The notes: generated from the sequence alone by a model not told the origin. Positions 9,137-18,443 are shown, numbered from the stretch's first letter. The stretch is 64,000 nt of DNA from Rhizobium sp. SSA_523 (GCF_030435705.1 NZ_CP129382.1:1798001-1862000); one strand, 5' to 3'. A program made the numbers and translations.

Positions 9137-10395
9137 GTCATCCCCTCGACAGTTTGCGCCTGTGCGCCGACCGCGCCTGCGCAAGCCGATACCGTCTTGG
9201 CCGATGCAGTCGGTGAGGCGGCTGTGGCGATGACACGATCGCCATCGGCCGCGCGGAAGAAGTCCCACATCCGGGCGGCGGGATCAACCACGCCGTCGAA
9301 TGTCTTGCCGCCAGCCTTGACGACGCCGGCTTTCACCACACCAGAATTCATGACGCCCGCATTGACGGCGCCCGCATTGAGGGAGCCCGCATTGACCACT
9401 CCGGCATTGACCACTCCAGCCTTGGAGACCTCGGTCGACGAGACCTTCATCACCCCCGCCGCTGCCGCCTCGCTTGCCGCAGCAATGACGCTGCTGCCGG
9501 CGCTGGGACGCGGCCAGTCGTGATTGCCATTGGCAAACACATAGGTCGCGATGCGCGCACCGTTCCGGCAGGTGTCGAACAGGCTGTAGGTCACGTCGCC
9601 ATTGGTCTGCGGCTCGCCTGCCGCCTTGCAGCCGTCAAGCTCCATCCAGCGCGTCAGAGCCGCCTTGAACCCGTATTGCCAATAGGATTTTCCGCCGCCC
9701 GAATAGGGGTTCTGCTCATCCTTCACGCCGGCAAAGGCCATGATGGAAATCGGCTTGGCAGGCTTGCAGCTGGCAGGATCCGGCGCCCAGCGGCCGGCCC
9801 GGTTTTCCACCGGCAGCCCGCCGCGCAGCGAATTGACGAAGCCGGCCGCGGCAAAATCATCCGCGCCGGAGCAGAGATAGGCCGACAGCATGCGGCCGCC
9901 GCCGGAATAGCCCGAGGCATAGATCCGCGTCGGGTCGACGCAGAAATCGCGCTTCACCGTTTCGACCGCCGCCTTGATGAAGGCCACTTCGTTCAGACCG
10001 CCCTCGCGGAATGTGACGCCGGGTACGTTCCAGGCATGCGTCTTCGGCAGGTCGCCGGAAAGGCTGCCCTGCGGGGCAAAGACGATGAAATTGTTCTTGG
10101 CGGCGACCTTGTCCCAGGAGCTGCGATGCATCTGGCCGCGCGGATTGCTGTTGCTGCCATGGAAATCGAAGACGACCGGCATCTTGTCGCGCCCGTTATA
10201 GGACGGCGGAATGAAGGCCACGCCATGGCGGACATCCTGACCCACGGACAGGCTCACCGGGTGGTAGCCAGTGGGGACAGAGGTCCCGCAACCGGCCGAC
10301 GCGGCCGCAGCCCCGCCAAGGAAAACCGCTGCAGAAAAAAGCACACGGCACAGAGTACGGGGGAGATGGCCTGCCGCACGAAATTCAGATGTCAT
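9073..10395 (-). CDS. secreted PHB-depolymerase/feruloyl-esterase family protein with a repeat insert
   Basis: A 440-residue alpha/beta-hydrolase of the short-chain PHB depolymerase (LpqC/feruloyl esterase) family. It has an N-terminal signal peptide ([19 protein letters not shown]), the oxyanion segment [11 protein letters not shown], the nucleophile elbow [11 protein letters not shown] and the late histidine in NGNHDWP. Between that histidine and the family C-terminus (PAARMWDFF) lies an insert of about 50 residues dominated by five-residue units of the NAGVV type. After the domain comes a tail of about 65 residues that overlaps the start of ureD. ATG 10395 is chosen because it begins the signal peptide. 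It is the first gene of the urease transcription unit. Substrate is unknown. Confidence 0.82.
   Translation of the reverse strand: MTSEFRAAGHLPRTLCRVLFSAAVFLGGAAAASAGCGTSVPTGYHPVSLSVGQDVRHGVAFIPPSYNGRDKMPVVFDFHGSNSNPRGQMHRSSWDKVAAKNNFIVFAPQGSLSGDLPKTHAWNVPGVTFREGGLNEVAFIKAAVETVKRDFCVDPTRIYASGYSGGGRMLSAYLCSGADDFAAAGFVNSLRGGLPVENRAGRWAPDPASCKPAKPISIMAFAGVKDEQNPYSGGGKSYWQYGFKAALTRWMELDGCKAAGEPQTNGDVTYSLFDTCRNGARIATYVFANGNHDWPRPSAGSSVIAAASEAAAAGVMKVSSTEVSKAGVVNAGVVNAGSLNAGAVNAGVMNSGVVKAGVVKAGGKTFDGVVDPAARMWDFFRAADGDRVIATAASPTASAKTVSACAGAVGAQAQTVEGMTCNTGTPQEPRRSGLGAKGAL
9305..9425. repeat. 15-bp tandem repeat coding NAGVV-type pentapeptides
   Basis: About eight imperfect 15-base units (CCCGCATTGACCACT-like on the plus strand) are read on the minus strand as [25 protein letters not shown] and KAGVV. 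All are in phase with the esterase gene and keep it open. Confidence 0.8.
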
Positions 10396-10589
10396 CAAGC
10401 GCCTCGCAAGAGATGGGAGCGGAAAATCCGAATGCGTCTCATCGTCTGAACCCGACAAACCGGCGCGTCCCGCACCGCTTCGGCCTTGGCCTTTGTCGCA
10501 TCACTGGGTCCAGAGTGCGCGTCCATTAGCATATTAGAACATTATGTGAAATGCCCATTCGGTGACCACAGCCATGCAATGCTGCTGCA

Positions 10590-11285
10590 TCAGACCGTGA
10601 GGTGGCGTCTGGCCTCCTGCGTATCCAATGTTTCGGCCGCTCCTTCATGCACGATCTCGCCCCGGTCCATGATGTAGACATGATCCGCCAGTTCGCGGCA
10701 GAAGTCGAGATATTGTTCGACCAGAAGTATGGCCATTCCGGTGGAATCGCGCAGATAGCGGATGGCGCGGCCGATATCCTTGATGATCGAAGGTTGAATA
10801 CCTTCCGTCGGCTCATCCAGAACAAGAACCTTCGGCCGCGTTACCATGGCCCGTCCGATGGCCAGCTGCTGTTGCTGGCCACCGGACAGATCTCCGCCGC
10901 GCCTGGAGAGCATGGAGTTGAGAACAGGAAACAGGGCGAATATGTCGTCCGGGATGAACCGTTCCTTGCGCGGCAGCGGCGCAAATCCGGTTTCCAGATT
11001 CTCCTGGACGGTGAGCAGGGGAAAGATTTCCCGCCCCTGCGGCACATAGCCGATGCCGTATTTGGCCCGGTGAAAGGGAGCAAGCCCGTTCAGGCTCTCC
11101 CCATTGAAGGCGATCGTGCCGGCGGAGACGGCCTGCTGGCCGGTAATGGCGCGCAAGAGCGAGCTCTTGCCCACACCATTGCGGCCGAGCACGCAGGTGA
11201 TCTTGCCCATCGGCGCTTCGATCGACACGCCGCGCAGCGCCTGCGCCGCGCCATAATGAAGATTGATGTTGTTGACTGTCAGCAC
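10590..11285 (-). CDS. urtE: urea ABC transporter ATP-binding protein UrtE
   Basis: A 231-residue LivF-like ABC ATPase. Walker A is LGRNGVGKSS, the signature is DLSGGQQQQLAIGRAM, and Walker B is KVLVLDEPTEGIQP; the TEGIQPSII stretch is typical of UrtE. With UrtD it energises high-affinity urea import through UrtB and UrtC. The start is GTG 11285 with GGGGAC upstream. It is the last gene of the urt operon, separated from urtD by 254 bases filled with a palindromic repeat. Confidence 0.95.
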   Translation of the reverse strand: MLTVNNINLHYGAAQALRGVSIEAPMGKITCVLGRNGVGKSSLLRAITGQQAVSAGTIAFNGESLNGLAPFHRAKYGIGYVPQGREIFPLLTVQENLETGFAPLPRKERFIPDDIFALFPVLNSMLSRRGGDLSGGQQQQLAIGRAMVTRPKVLVLDEPTEGIQPSIIKDIGRAIRYLRDSTGMAILLVEQYLDFCRELADHVYIMDRGEIVHEGAAETLDTQEARRHLTV

Positions 11286-11320
11286 TGGACGTCCCCTGCT
11301 TTGCTGAGAAGGGAGGCGTT

Positions 11321-11516
11321 ACCCCCCTCTGGTCTGCCGACCATCTCCCCCTCAAGGGGGGAGATCGACCCGCGGCAAGCTAACTGCCACACGACCACGG
11401 TGAGGCACTTGGTTCTGAGGTTTTGGAATTGCAGATGGGCAATTATAGGCCGAGCAGAGGCCGTTATGCCAATCTCCCCCCTTGAGGGAGAGATGTCCGG
11501 CAGGACAGAGGGGGGT
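11321..11516. repeat. palindromic intergenic repeat between urtD and urtE
   Basis: An element of about 196 bases whose outer ends, ACCCCCCTCTG and its complement CAGAGGGGGGT, are inverted. Each end carries an internal palindrome of the TCTCCCCC...GGGGGAGA type. The arms are diverged from each other here. The same element occurs in better form at 60774-60987. This sequence style is widespread in intergenic regions of Rhizobiales. Confidence 0.8.
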
Positions 11517-11539
11517 GCTACGACCGAGGATCTCGCCAT

Positions 11540-12298
11540 CTATCGCCCCAGATAGTTCTCGATGACCTTCGGGTCGTTCGAGACGAAATCGATCGAGCCT
11601 TCCGCCAGCACCGATCCCTCCGCCAGGCACGTCACCTTGACGCCGAGATCGCGGATGAAGCCCATATCGTGCTCCACCACCACGACCGACCGGGTCTTGG
11701 CGATTTCCCGCAGCAGGATTGCCGTCTCCGCCGTCTCGGCATCGGTCATGCCGGCCACCGGCTCGTCGACCAGAAGCAGCTTCGGCTCCTGGGCAAGCAG
11801 CATGCCGATCTCCAGCCATTGTTTCTGCCCATGGCTGAGATTGGCCGCCAGCTCGTCGCGGCGATGGCTGAGGCGGACGGTTGCCAGGATCTCCTCGATG
11901 CGGGCCTTGTCCTGCGCCGTCAGGCGGTAGAAGAGGGTCGCAAAGACGCCGCGCTTGCGGTTCAGCGCCAGTTCCAGATTGTCCCAGACCGTATGGCTCT
12001 CGAACACCGTCGGCTTCTGGAACTTCCGGCCGATGCCGAGCTGGGCGATATCGGCCTCGTCGCGCCGTGTGAGATCGACGCTGTCCTCGAACAGCACCGT
12101 GCCGCTGTCGGGCCGCGTCTTGCCGGTGATGATATCCATCATCGTCGTCTTGCCGGCCCCGTTCGGGCCGATGATCGCGCGAAGCTCGCCCGGTTCCACC
12201 ACGAAGGAGAGCGAATTCAGCGCCTTGAACCCGTCGAAAGCGACCGATACCCCGTCCAGATAGAGCAGTGATCTCGGTTTGCTGTCCCTGATTTCCAT
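11540..12298 (-). CDS. urtD: urea ABC transporter ATP-binding protein UrtD
   Basis: A 252-residue LivG-like ABC ATPase with Walker A IGPNGAGKTTMMD, signature LSHGQKQWLEIG (the HGQKQWLEI form is characteristic of UrtD) and Walker B KLLLVDEPVAGM. It pairs with UrtE. ATG 12298 follows GGAGTAAG at proper spacing; a GTG one codon upstream is also possible. It starts six bases after the urtC stop. Confidence 0.95.
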   Translation of the reverse strand: MEIRDSKPRSLLYLDGVSVAFDGFKALNSLSFVVEPGELRAIIGPNGAGKTTMMDIITGKTRPDSGTVLFEDSVDLTRRDEADIAQLGIGRKFQKPTVFESHTVWDNLELALNRKRGVFATLFYRLTAQDKARIEEILATVRLSHRRDELAANLSHGQKQWLEIGMLLAQEPKLLLVDEPVAGMTDAETAETAILLREIAKTRSVVVVEHDMGFIRDLGVKVTCLAEGSVLAEGSIDFVSNDPKVIENYLGR

Positions 12299-12303
12299 CA
12301 CTC

Positions 12304-13473
12304 TTACTCCGCTGCCTGGATCTGCGTGGCGGCACGGTCATCGTTCTGACCGGCCTCGGCCTTTGCCGCGGCCTTCATCGCCCTTCGGGCGGAGAAGGAG
12401 GATTGCACCGTTCCGACTATGCCCTTGGGAAGGAACAGAGTGACGCCGATGAAGAGCGCGCCGAGGGCAAAGAGCCAGAGATCGGGAAAGGCACCGGTGA
12501 AGAAGCTCTTGCCGCCATTGACGAGAATGGCACCGAGGATCGGGCCGATCAGCGTGCCGCGCCCGCCAACGGCCGTCCAGACGACGACTTCGATGGAATT
12601 GGCCGGGGCGAATTCGCCGGGATTGATGATGCCGACCTGCGGCACGAAGAGCGCGCCCGCGACGCCCGCCATCATGGCCGAGACCACGAAGGTGAAGAGC
12701 TTGATGTTTTCCACGCGGAAGCCGAGAAAGCGGACGCGGCTTTCGGCATCGCGCACGCCGACCAGCACCTTGCCGAACTTGGAGCGCGTGATGGCCGATG
12801 CGAGGATCAGGCACAGCGACAGGCAGCCGGCCGAGAGTGCAAAGAGCACGGCGCGCGTGCCGTCCGCCTGCACCGAAAAACCCAGAATGTCCTTGTAGTC
12901 GGTCAGCCCGTTATTGCCGCCAAAGCCCATATCGTTGCGGAAGAAGGCAAGCATCAGAGCATAGGTCATGGCCTGGGTGATGACCGACAGATAGACGCCG
13001 TTGACGCGGGAGCGAAAGGCGAACCAGCCGAAGACGAAGGCCAGCAGGCCCGGCACGATCAGCACCATGGCCGCGGCGAACCAGAACATGTCAAAGCCGT
13101 GCCAGAACCAGGGCAGTTCCTTCCAGTTCAGGAAGACCATGAAATCCGGCAGGACCGGATTGCCGTAGACGCCGCGCGAGCCGATCTGGCGCATCAGATA
13201 CATGCCCATGGCATAGCCGCCAAGCGCGAAGAAGGCGCCATGGCCGAGCGAGAGAATGCCGCAATAGCCCCAGACCAGATCCAGCGCCAAGGCCAGGAGC
13301 GCATAGCAGAGATATTTGCCCATCAGCGAGACGGCATAGGTCGGAACATGCAGCGCGTGATCCGAAGGCAGGAGCAGATTGCTGGCCGGCACCAGGATGG
13401 CGACGGCGAGCAGGATGCCGACCGCCCACAGGATGCGGCCCTCCAGCGCCCTCATGATGAAACTGGTGATCAT
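12304..13473 (-). CDS. urtC: urea ABC transporter permease UrtC
   Basis: A 389-residue LivM-type permease with about ten hydrophobic segments, the conserved LDLVWGYCGILSLGHGAFFALGGY motif and the late EVVVWTAVGGRGTLIGPILGA loop. It forms the membrane channel with UrtB. The start ATG 13473 overlaps the urtB stop (ATGA). A long in-frame extension upstream is only the shadow of urtB. The C-terminus carries a basic cytoplasmic tail. Confidence 0.95.
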   Translation of the reverse strand: MITSFIMRALEGRILWAVGILLAVAILVPASNLLLPSDHALHVPTYAVSLMGKYLCYALLALALDLVWGYCGILSLGHGAFFALGGYAMGMYLMRQIGSRGVYGNPVLPDFMVFLNWKELPWFWHGFDMFWFAAAMVLIVPGLLAFVFGWFAFRSRVNGVYLSVITQAMTYALMLAFFRNDMGFGGNNGLTDYKDILGFSVQADGTRAVLFALSAGCLSLCLILASAITRSKFGKVLVGVRDAESRVRFLGFRVENIKLFTFVVSAMMAGVAGALFVPQVGIINPGEFAPANSIEVVVWTAVGGRGTLIGPILGAILVNGGKSFFTGAFPDLWLFALGALFIGVTLFLPKGIVGTVQSSFSARRAMKAAAKAEAGQNDDRAATQIQAAE

Positions 13474-15074
13474 GCTTCCACCGCCCTTCCCTTCAGCGCG
13501 AACAGGCCGCGCGGTCTCTTCTGGATGAAGAGGATGATCAGAACGAGCACGAGAATCTTGCCCAGGACGGCACCGACCGACGGCTCGAGGAATTTGTTGA
13601 GAACGCCGAGCGACAGCGCGCCGACCAGCGTGCCCCAGAGATTGCCGACGCCTCCGAAGACCACCACCATGAAACTGTCGATGATGTAGGACTGGCCGAG
13701 ATTGGGCGAGACATTGTCGATCTGCGAGAGGGCCACGCCGGCAATGCCGGCAATGCCGGAACCGAGCGCGAAGGTGAAGGCGTCGACCCAGGGCGTGCGA
13801 ATGCCCATCGAGGAGGCCATGCGGCGGTTCTGCGTGACGGCGCGCATCTGCAGGCCGAAGGCCGACCGCTTCATCAGCATCAGAAGGCCGATGAAAATCG
13901 TGAGCGAGAAGGCGACGATCCACAGCCGGTTCCAGGTGATCTGCAGGCCGCCGAGCGCAAAGGCGCCGGACATCCAGGAGGGATTGCCGACTTCCTGATT
14001 GGTCGGGCCGAAAATCGTGCGGACCGATTGCTGCAGGATCAGCGATATGCCCCAGGTGGCCAGCAAAGTCTCCAGCGGCCGGCCGTAGAGGAAGCGGATG
14101 ACGCCGCGCTCGATCACCAGCCCGACCGCCGCCGTGACGAGAAAGGCCACGGGCAGCGCGATGGCGAGCGACCAGTCGAACAGCGCCGGCGCCGAGGCCC
14201 GGATGACCTCCTGAACCGCGAAGGTGGAATAGGCGCCGAGCATGACCATCTCGCCATGCGCCATGTTGATGATGCCCATCACGCCGAAGGTGATGGCAAG
14301 ACCGATGGCCGCCAGCAGCAGCACGGAACCCAGCGAAATCCCGTACCAGACATTCTGGCCCATATCCCAGAAGGCGAGCGTGGTATTGATGCGGGCGATC
14401 GCGGCATCGACATCGGCTTTCAGCGCCGGATCGAGCGAGGCGGACGACGAGAGAAGGATGCTGATCGCGTCGCGGCCGCCAAGGCTTGCGATCGTCTGGA
14501 TTGCCGCGCGCTTTTCGTCGAGCGACCGATCGGCGACGAGAACCGAGGCCGCCCTCGCCTCCTCCATCCGCGCCTTCACCCCGGCATCGGTCTCCTTGGC
14601 AAGCGCCGCCTCGACGAGGTCGAGATTTTCCGCGCTGGGCGATTTGCGCACCGCATCGGCAGCGGCCAAGCGCACCGCTCTGTCGGGGCTCAGCAGCGTC
14701 AATCCGCCGAGCGCGGAGCGGATGACGCGGCGCAGATTATTGTTGATCTTCAGCTTCGTCAGCTGCGCCTTCGGCACTTCGCCGACAGCCGCGCCGGTCA
14801 CCGGATCGATCAGCGCGACATTGGCGCCAGCCGGCCTGGTGATGAAGACGGCACTGTCGGACTTGCGCAGATAGAGCTCGCCTTCCGCGAAGGCCTCCAG
14901 TGCCGGCACGATGCGCGGATCGCCGCTCGCAGCCAGCTGGCCGATCAGCTCTTCCGCCTGTTTGAAATCGGCCTTGCCGAGCTGGTCGATCAAGCCCTTC
15001 GGATCGGACTGCGCAAGCGAGGCTGTGGCAATGGAAAGAAGGAAAAAAGCGAGTGTGAAAAGTCGCGCTATCAT
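13470..15074 (-). CDS. urtB: urea ABC transporter permease UrtB
   Basis: A 534-residue protein. It has a signal peptide (residues 1-21), then an N-terminal periplasmic alpha-helical, HEAT-like domain of about 230 residues peculiar to UrtB, and then a LivH-type permease with the GVMGIINMAHGEMVMLGAYSTF and SQIDNVSPNLGQSYIIDSFMVVVFGGVGN motifs. The extra domain is normal for UrtB and explains its length relative to LivH. It is separated from urtA by a 171-base gap with stem-loop repeats and is coupled to urtC. Confidence 0.96.
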   Translation of the reverse strand: MIARLFTLAFFLLSIATASLAQSDPKGLIDQLGKADFKQAEELIGQLAASGDPRIVPALEAFAEGELYLRKSDSAVFITRPAGANVALIDPVTGAAVGEVPKAQLTKLKINNNLRRVIRSALGGLTLLSPDRAVRLAAADAVRKSPSAENLDLVEAALAKETDAGVKARMEEARAASVLVADRSLDEKRAAIQTIASLGGRDAISILLSSSASLDPALKADVDAAIARINTTLAFWDMGQNVWYGISLGSVLLLAAIGLAITFGVMGIINMAHGEMVMLGAYSTFAVQEVIRASAPALFDWSLAIALPVAFLVTAAVGLVIERGVIRFLYGRPLETLLATWGISLILQQSVRTIFGPTNQEVGNPSWMSGAFALGGLQITWNRLWIVAFSLTIFIGLLMLMKRSAFGLQMRAVTQNRRMASSMGIRTPWVDAFTFALGSGIAGIAGVALSQIDNVSPNLGQSYIIDSFMVVVFGGVGNLWGTLVGALSLGVLNKFLEPSVGAVLGKILVLVLIILFIQKRPRGLFALKGRAVEA

Positions 15075-15120
15075 TGTTGCAGTCCCCCGTCGCCCCAGGA
15101 AATCGGCGATTGCGGCGCGC

Positions 15121-15242
15121 TCCCTCTTCTCCCCAGGGGGAGAAGTGCCGAGCGGATGCGAGGCGATGAGGGGGAGCCGTGAGGCTACGCCTCCCCCTCA
15201 TCCAGTCCTTCGGACCACCTTCTCCCGATGGGGAGAAGGGGA
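15121..15242. repeat. palindromic repeats between urtA and urtB
   Basis: Three nested stem-loops are visible: CTTCTCCCC with GGGGAGAAG (near 15125-15146 and again 15219-15238), and ATGAGGGGGAG with CTCCCCCTCAT (15167-15201). This is the common Rhizobiales intergenic palindrome style. It lies immediately 3' of urtA and before urtB on the transcribed minus strand, where it would fold in the mRNA. Confidence 0.8.
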
Positions 15243-15245
15243 AGA

Positions 15246-16535
15246 TCAGCTGCCCTTGCCGCCGCACTTGCCGGTGGCGACATTGAAGTTGCCGCACGCC
15301 ATGGGCTTGCGCCAATCTGAGATCAGATCCTTGGAATCCGGCAGGTAATCCGACCATTCGTCGCCGACCACGGCAGGCGTTTCCTGCACCACTTCGAACT
15401 GGCCATCGGCCTGGATCTCGCCGATCAGGACCGGCTTGGTGATGTGGTGGTTCGGCATGACCGTGGATGTGCCGCCCGACAGGTTGGGAACGGAAACGCC
15501 GATGATCGAATCGAGCACCTTGTCGGTCTCCGTGGTGCCGGCTGCCTCGACCGCTTTCACCCAGGCGTTGAAGCCGATATAGGCCGCTTCCATCGGGTCG
15601 TTCGTCACGCGCTTGTCGTTCTTGGTGAAGGCGTGCCAGGTCTTGATGAATTCGGCATTGGCAGGCGCATCGACGGACTGGAAATAGTTCCAGGCGGCCA
15701 GATGGCCGACCAGCGGCCCGGTGTCGAGACCGGCCAGTTCCTCTTCGCCCACCGAGAAGGCGACGACCGGAATGTCTTCGGCCTTGATGCCCTGGTTGGC
15801 GAGTTCCTTGTAGAAGGGAACATTGGCATCGCCGTTGATCGTCGAGACCACGGCCGTCTTCTTGCCGGCCGAGCCGAACTTCTTGATGTCAGAGACGATC
15901 GTCTGCCAGTCGGAATGACCGAACGGCGTGTAGTTGATCATGATGTCCTCTTCCTTGACGCCCTTGGACATCAGGTAGGCCTTCAGGATCTTGTTGGTGG
16001 TCTGCGGATAGACATAGTCGGTGCCGGCGAGAACCCAGCGCTCGACGCTTTCGGTATCCATCAGATAGTCGACAGCCGGGATGGCCTGCTGGTTCGGCGC
16101 GGCACCGGTGTAGAAGATATTGCGCGAGGATTCTTCGCCTTCATACTGGACCGGGTAGAAGAGGATGGAATTCAGCTCTTCGAAGACCGGTAGGACGGAT
16201 TTGCGCGAGGAAGAGGTCCAGCAGCCGAAGACGGCCGCGACCTTGTCCTGGCTGATCAGCTGGCGCGCCTTCTCGGCAAACAGCGGCCAGTCGGATGCGG
16301 GATCGACGACCACGGCCTCGATCTTCTTGCCGAGCACACCGCCCTTCTTGTTCTGCTCTTCGACGAGCATCAGCATGGCATCCTTCAGCGTCGTTTCCGA
16401 AATCGCCATGGTACCGGAGAGCGAGTGCAGAACGCCGATCTTGATCGTGTCATCGGCGGCAAAGGCGCCGTGAAAGGCAGTCGTGGACAGGATGGCGGCC
16501 ATTACGGCACCGCCCAGCTTCGTCTTGAAACGCAT
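15246..16535 (-). CDS. urtA: urea ABC transporter substrate-binding protein UrtA
   Basis: A 429-residue periplasmic binding protein of the urea/short-chain amide type. The signal peptide ends after AFHGAFA (residue 26). Then come the family motifs KIGVLHSLSGTMAISE, AVFGCWTSSSRKSVLPVFEE, LFYPVQYEGEESS and GAAPNQQAIPAVDYLM, which are diagnostic for UrtA/FmdD. It delivers urea to UrtBCDE. It is the first gene of the operon, with a candidate regulatory palindrome about 95 bases upstream of the start. Confidence 0.97.
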   Translation of the reverse strand: MRFKTKLGGAVMAAILSTTAFHGAFAADDTIKIGVLHSLSGTMAISETTLKDAMLMLVEEQNKKGGVLGKKIEAVVVDPASDWPLFAEKARQLISQDKVAAVFGCWTSSSRKSVLPVFEELNSILFYPVQYEGEESSRNIFYTGAAPNQQAIPAVDYLMDTESVERWVLAGTDYVYPQTTNKILKAYLMSKGVKEEDIMINYTPFGHSDWQTIVSDIKKFGSAGKKTAVVSTINGDANVPFYKELANQGIKAEDIPVVAFSVGEEELAGLDTGPLVGHLAAWNYFQSVDAPANAEFIKTWHAFTKNDKRVTNDPMEAAYIGFNAWVKAVEAAGTTETDKVLDSIIGVSVPNLSGGTSTVMPNHHITKPVLIGEIQADGQFEVVQETPAVVGDEWSDYLPDSKDLISDWRKPMACGNFNVATGKCGGKGS

Positions 16536-16603
16536 GGATCGAACCCCTCTTCTTGTTCCTTTGCAACGGGGCTTCAGGCGAGCCAGGAACCGTTGCTGCA
16601 GCG

Positions 16604-16651
16604 ACTATGGGTCCCGGCAAGGCGCAACGGCATACGTAAAATGACGTATGC
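16604..16651 (-). promoter_or_regulatory. candidate urtA promoter with GCATACGT operator palindrome
   Basis: A perfect 8-bp inverted repeat (GCATACGT, 16630-16637; ACGTATGC, 16644-16651; 6-base spacer) lies in the urtA/GH13 divergent gap. On the minus strand a -10-like CATAGT (16604-16609) lies 20 bases downstream of it, so the palindrome would overlap the -35 position, as expected for an activator site. TACGTA-type dyads are bound by some LuxR-family regulators. The assignment is inference from geometry. No sigma-54 consensus is visible. Confidence 0.4.
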
Positions 16652-16781
16652 GAGGGGGCGAAAGGGGAAGCATTGCCGGCCGCCGGTCGAAAGGCGGTTC
16701 GGAACCGCTTCAGGCGCGTAGGAGTTGCCCGCTCTAAACAGGCCGCCCGGCACGCTGTGCCCGGGACGAGAAGGAAGCGTC

Positions 16782-18443
16782 ATGATCAACGATCTCTGGT
16801 ACAAGAATGCCGTCATCTACTGCCTGTCGGTGGAAACCTTCCAGGATTCCAACGGCGACGGGGTCGGCGACTTTCCCGGTCTCATGCGGCGGCTCGATTA
16901 TCTTGCCGGCATGGGCGTCGACGCCATCTGGCTGATGCCCTTCCAGGCCTCTCCGGGTAAGGATGACGGCTATGACGTTTCCAATTACTACGATATCGAC
17001 CCGCGTTACGGGACGCTTGGCGATTTCGTCGAATTCACCCATGCTGCCGAACAGCGCGGCATCCGCGTCCTCATCGATATCGTCGTCAACCATACCTCCG
17101 ACCAGCACCCCTGGTTCCAGTCGGCCCGCAGCGATCCGCAATCGCCCTATCGCGACTGGTATGTCTGGTCCGATAGAAAGCCGAAGAATGCCGATGAGGG
17201 CCTGATCTTTCCCGGCGTGCAGGAAAGCACCTGGACCTATGACGAGAAGGCGAAGGCGTATTATTTCCATCGGTTCTACAAGTTCCAGCCCGATCTCAAC
17301 ACCGAGAATCCGGAGGTTCGCGCCGAGATCCTGAAGATCATGGGCTTCTGGATCCAGCTCGGCGTGTCAGGCTTCCGCATGGATGCCGTGCCCTTCGTCA
17401 TTGCCGACAAGGGCGCCGACGAGCAGAAGCCGCAGCAGCAATACGAGCTTCTGCGCTGGTTCCGCGCCTTCCTGCAGTGGCGCAAGGGCGATGCGATCAT
17501 CCTGGCGGAGGCGAATGTGCCGCCCAAGCAGAACCTTCGCTATTTCGGCGAGGATGGCGACCGCATGCACATGATGTTCAACTTCCAGGTCAACCAGTCG
17601 ATGTTCTATGCGCTGGCCAGCGGCGATGCCCGCCCGCTTGCCAAGGCGCTCAATGAAACCCGCGAGCGGCCGGAGACGGCGCAATGGGCATCCTTCCTGC
17701 GCAATCACGACGAGCTCGATCTCGGCCGGCTGACACAGGCGCAGCGGCAGCTGGTCTTCGACCGCTTCGGCCCGGACAAGGACATGCAATTGTATGACCG
17801 CGGCATCCGCCGGCGGCTTGCGCCCATGCTCGGCGGCGACCGCCGCCGGCTCGAACTCGCCTATAGCCTGATGCTGTCCATGCCGGGTACGCCTGTTCTG
17901 CGCTATGGCGACGAGATCGGCATGGGCGACGACCTGTCGCTGCCCGAGCGCAATTGCGCCCGCACGCCCATGCAATGGTCGGATGAGCCGCAGGGTGGCT
18001 TCAGCTTGAGCGAAAAGACGGTTCTGCCGGTCATTTCGGAGGGGCCATTCGGCTTTTCGCATGTCAATGTCGCCAGCCAGCGGCGCGATCCGGATTCGCT
18101 GTTGAACTGGACGGAGCGGATGATCCGCATGCGCCGCGAAGCGCCGGAAATCGGCTGGGGCGCGTTCAGCGTGATCGATACGGGTGAAAAGGGCGTGATC
18201 GCCCTTCGCTATGATTGGCGCAACAACTCGGTGCTGCTTCTGCACAATCTCAGCGATTCCGCCCGCAAGATCGAACTGGAGCCGGGCACCGGCGAAACCG
18301 GCGGGCGGCTCATCGATCTGGCCGATGGCGGCCACAGCTTTGCCGACGAGAAGGGGCGCCACCTCATCCTGCTCGAACCCTATGGCTACCGGTGGTACCG
18401 GGTCGGCGGGCTGGACTATATTCTGCGCCGCACCGACATCTGA
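16782..18443 (+). CDS. GH13 family glucosyl enzyme (trehalose-synthase-like alpha-amylase family)
   Basis: A 553-residue GH13 protein. The catalytic triad is readable: nucleophile Asp201 in GFRMDAVPF, acid/base Glu243 in ILAEANV and Asp310 in LRNHDELD. The stretch VVNHTSDQHPWFQSARSDP...YRDWYVWSD and the FQPDLNTENPEV segment resemble trehalose synthase (maltose to trehalose) and related alpha-glucosyltransferases. The C-terminal maltokinase domain found in some TreS fusions is absent. No signal peptide, so cytoplasmic. ATG 16782 follows AAGGAAG. It is divergent from urtA and unrelated to nitrogen by function. Trehalose synthase versus alpha-glucosidase cannot be settled by eye. Confidence 0.88.
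   Translation: MINDLWYKNAVIYCLSVETFQDSNGDGVGDFPGLMRRLDYLAGMGVDAIWLMPFQASPGKDDGYDVSNYYDIDPRYGTLGDFVEFTHAAEQRGIRVLIDIVVNHTSDQHPWFQSARSDPQSPYRDWYVWSDRKPKNADEGLIFPGVQESTWTYDEKAKAYYFHRFYKFQPDLNTENPEVRAEILKIMGFWIQLGVSGFRMDAVPFVIADKGADEQKPQQQYELLRWFRAFLQWRKGDAIILAEANVPPKQNLRYFGEDGDRMHMMFNFQVNQSMFYALASGDARPLAKALNETRERPETAQWASFLRNHDELDLGRLTQAQRQLVFDRFGPDKDMQLYDRGIRRRLAPMLGGDRRRLELAYSLMLSMPGTPVLRYGDEIGMGDDLSLPERNCARTPMQWSDEPQGGFSLSEKTVLPVISEGPFGFSHVNVASQRRDPDSLLNWTERMIRMRREAPEIGWGAFSVIDTGEKGVIALRYDWRNNSVLLLHNLSDSARKIELEPGTGETGGRLIDLADGGHSFADEKGRHLILLEPYGYRWYRVGGLDYILRRTDI

Noticed and set aside
9305..9425. Possible CRISPR array
   Set aside because: The units are directly tandem with no unique spacers, differ from each other, and encode an in-frame pentapeptide repeat.
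12403..13689. 428-codon plus-strand frame opposite urtC and urtB
   Set aside because: Shadow of hydrophobic permease codons; no supporting motif.
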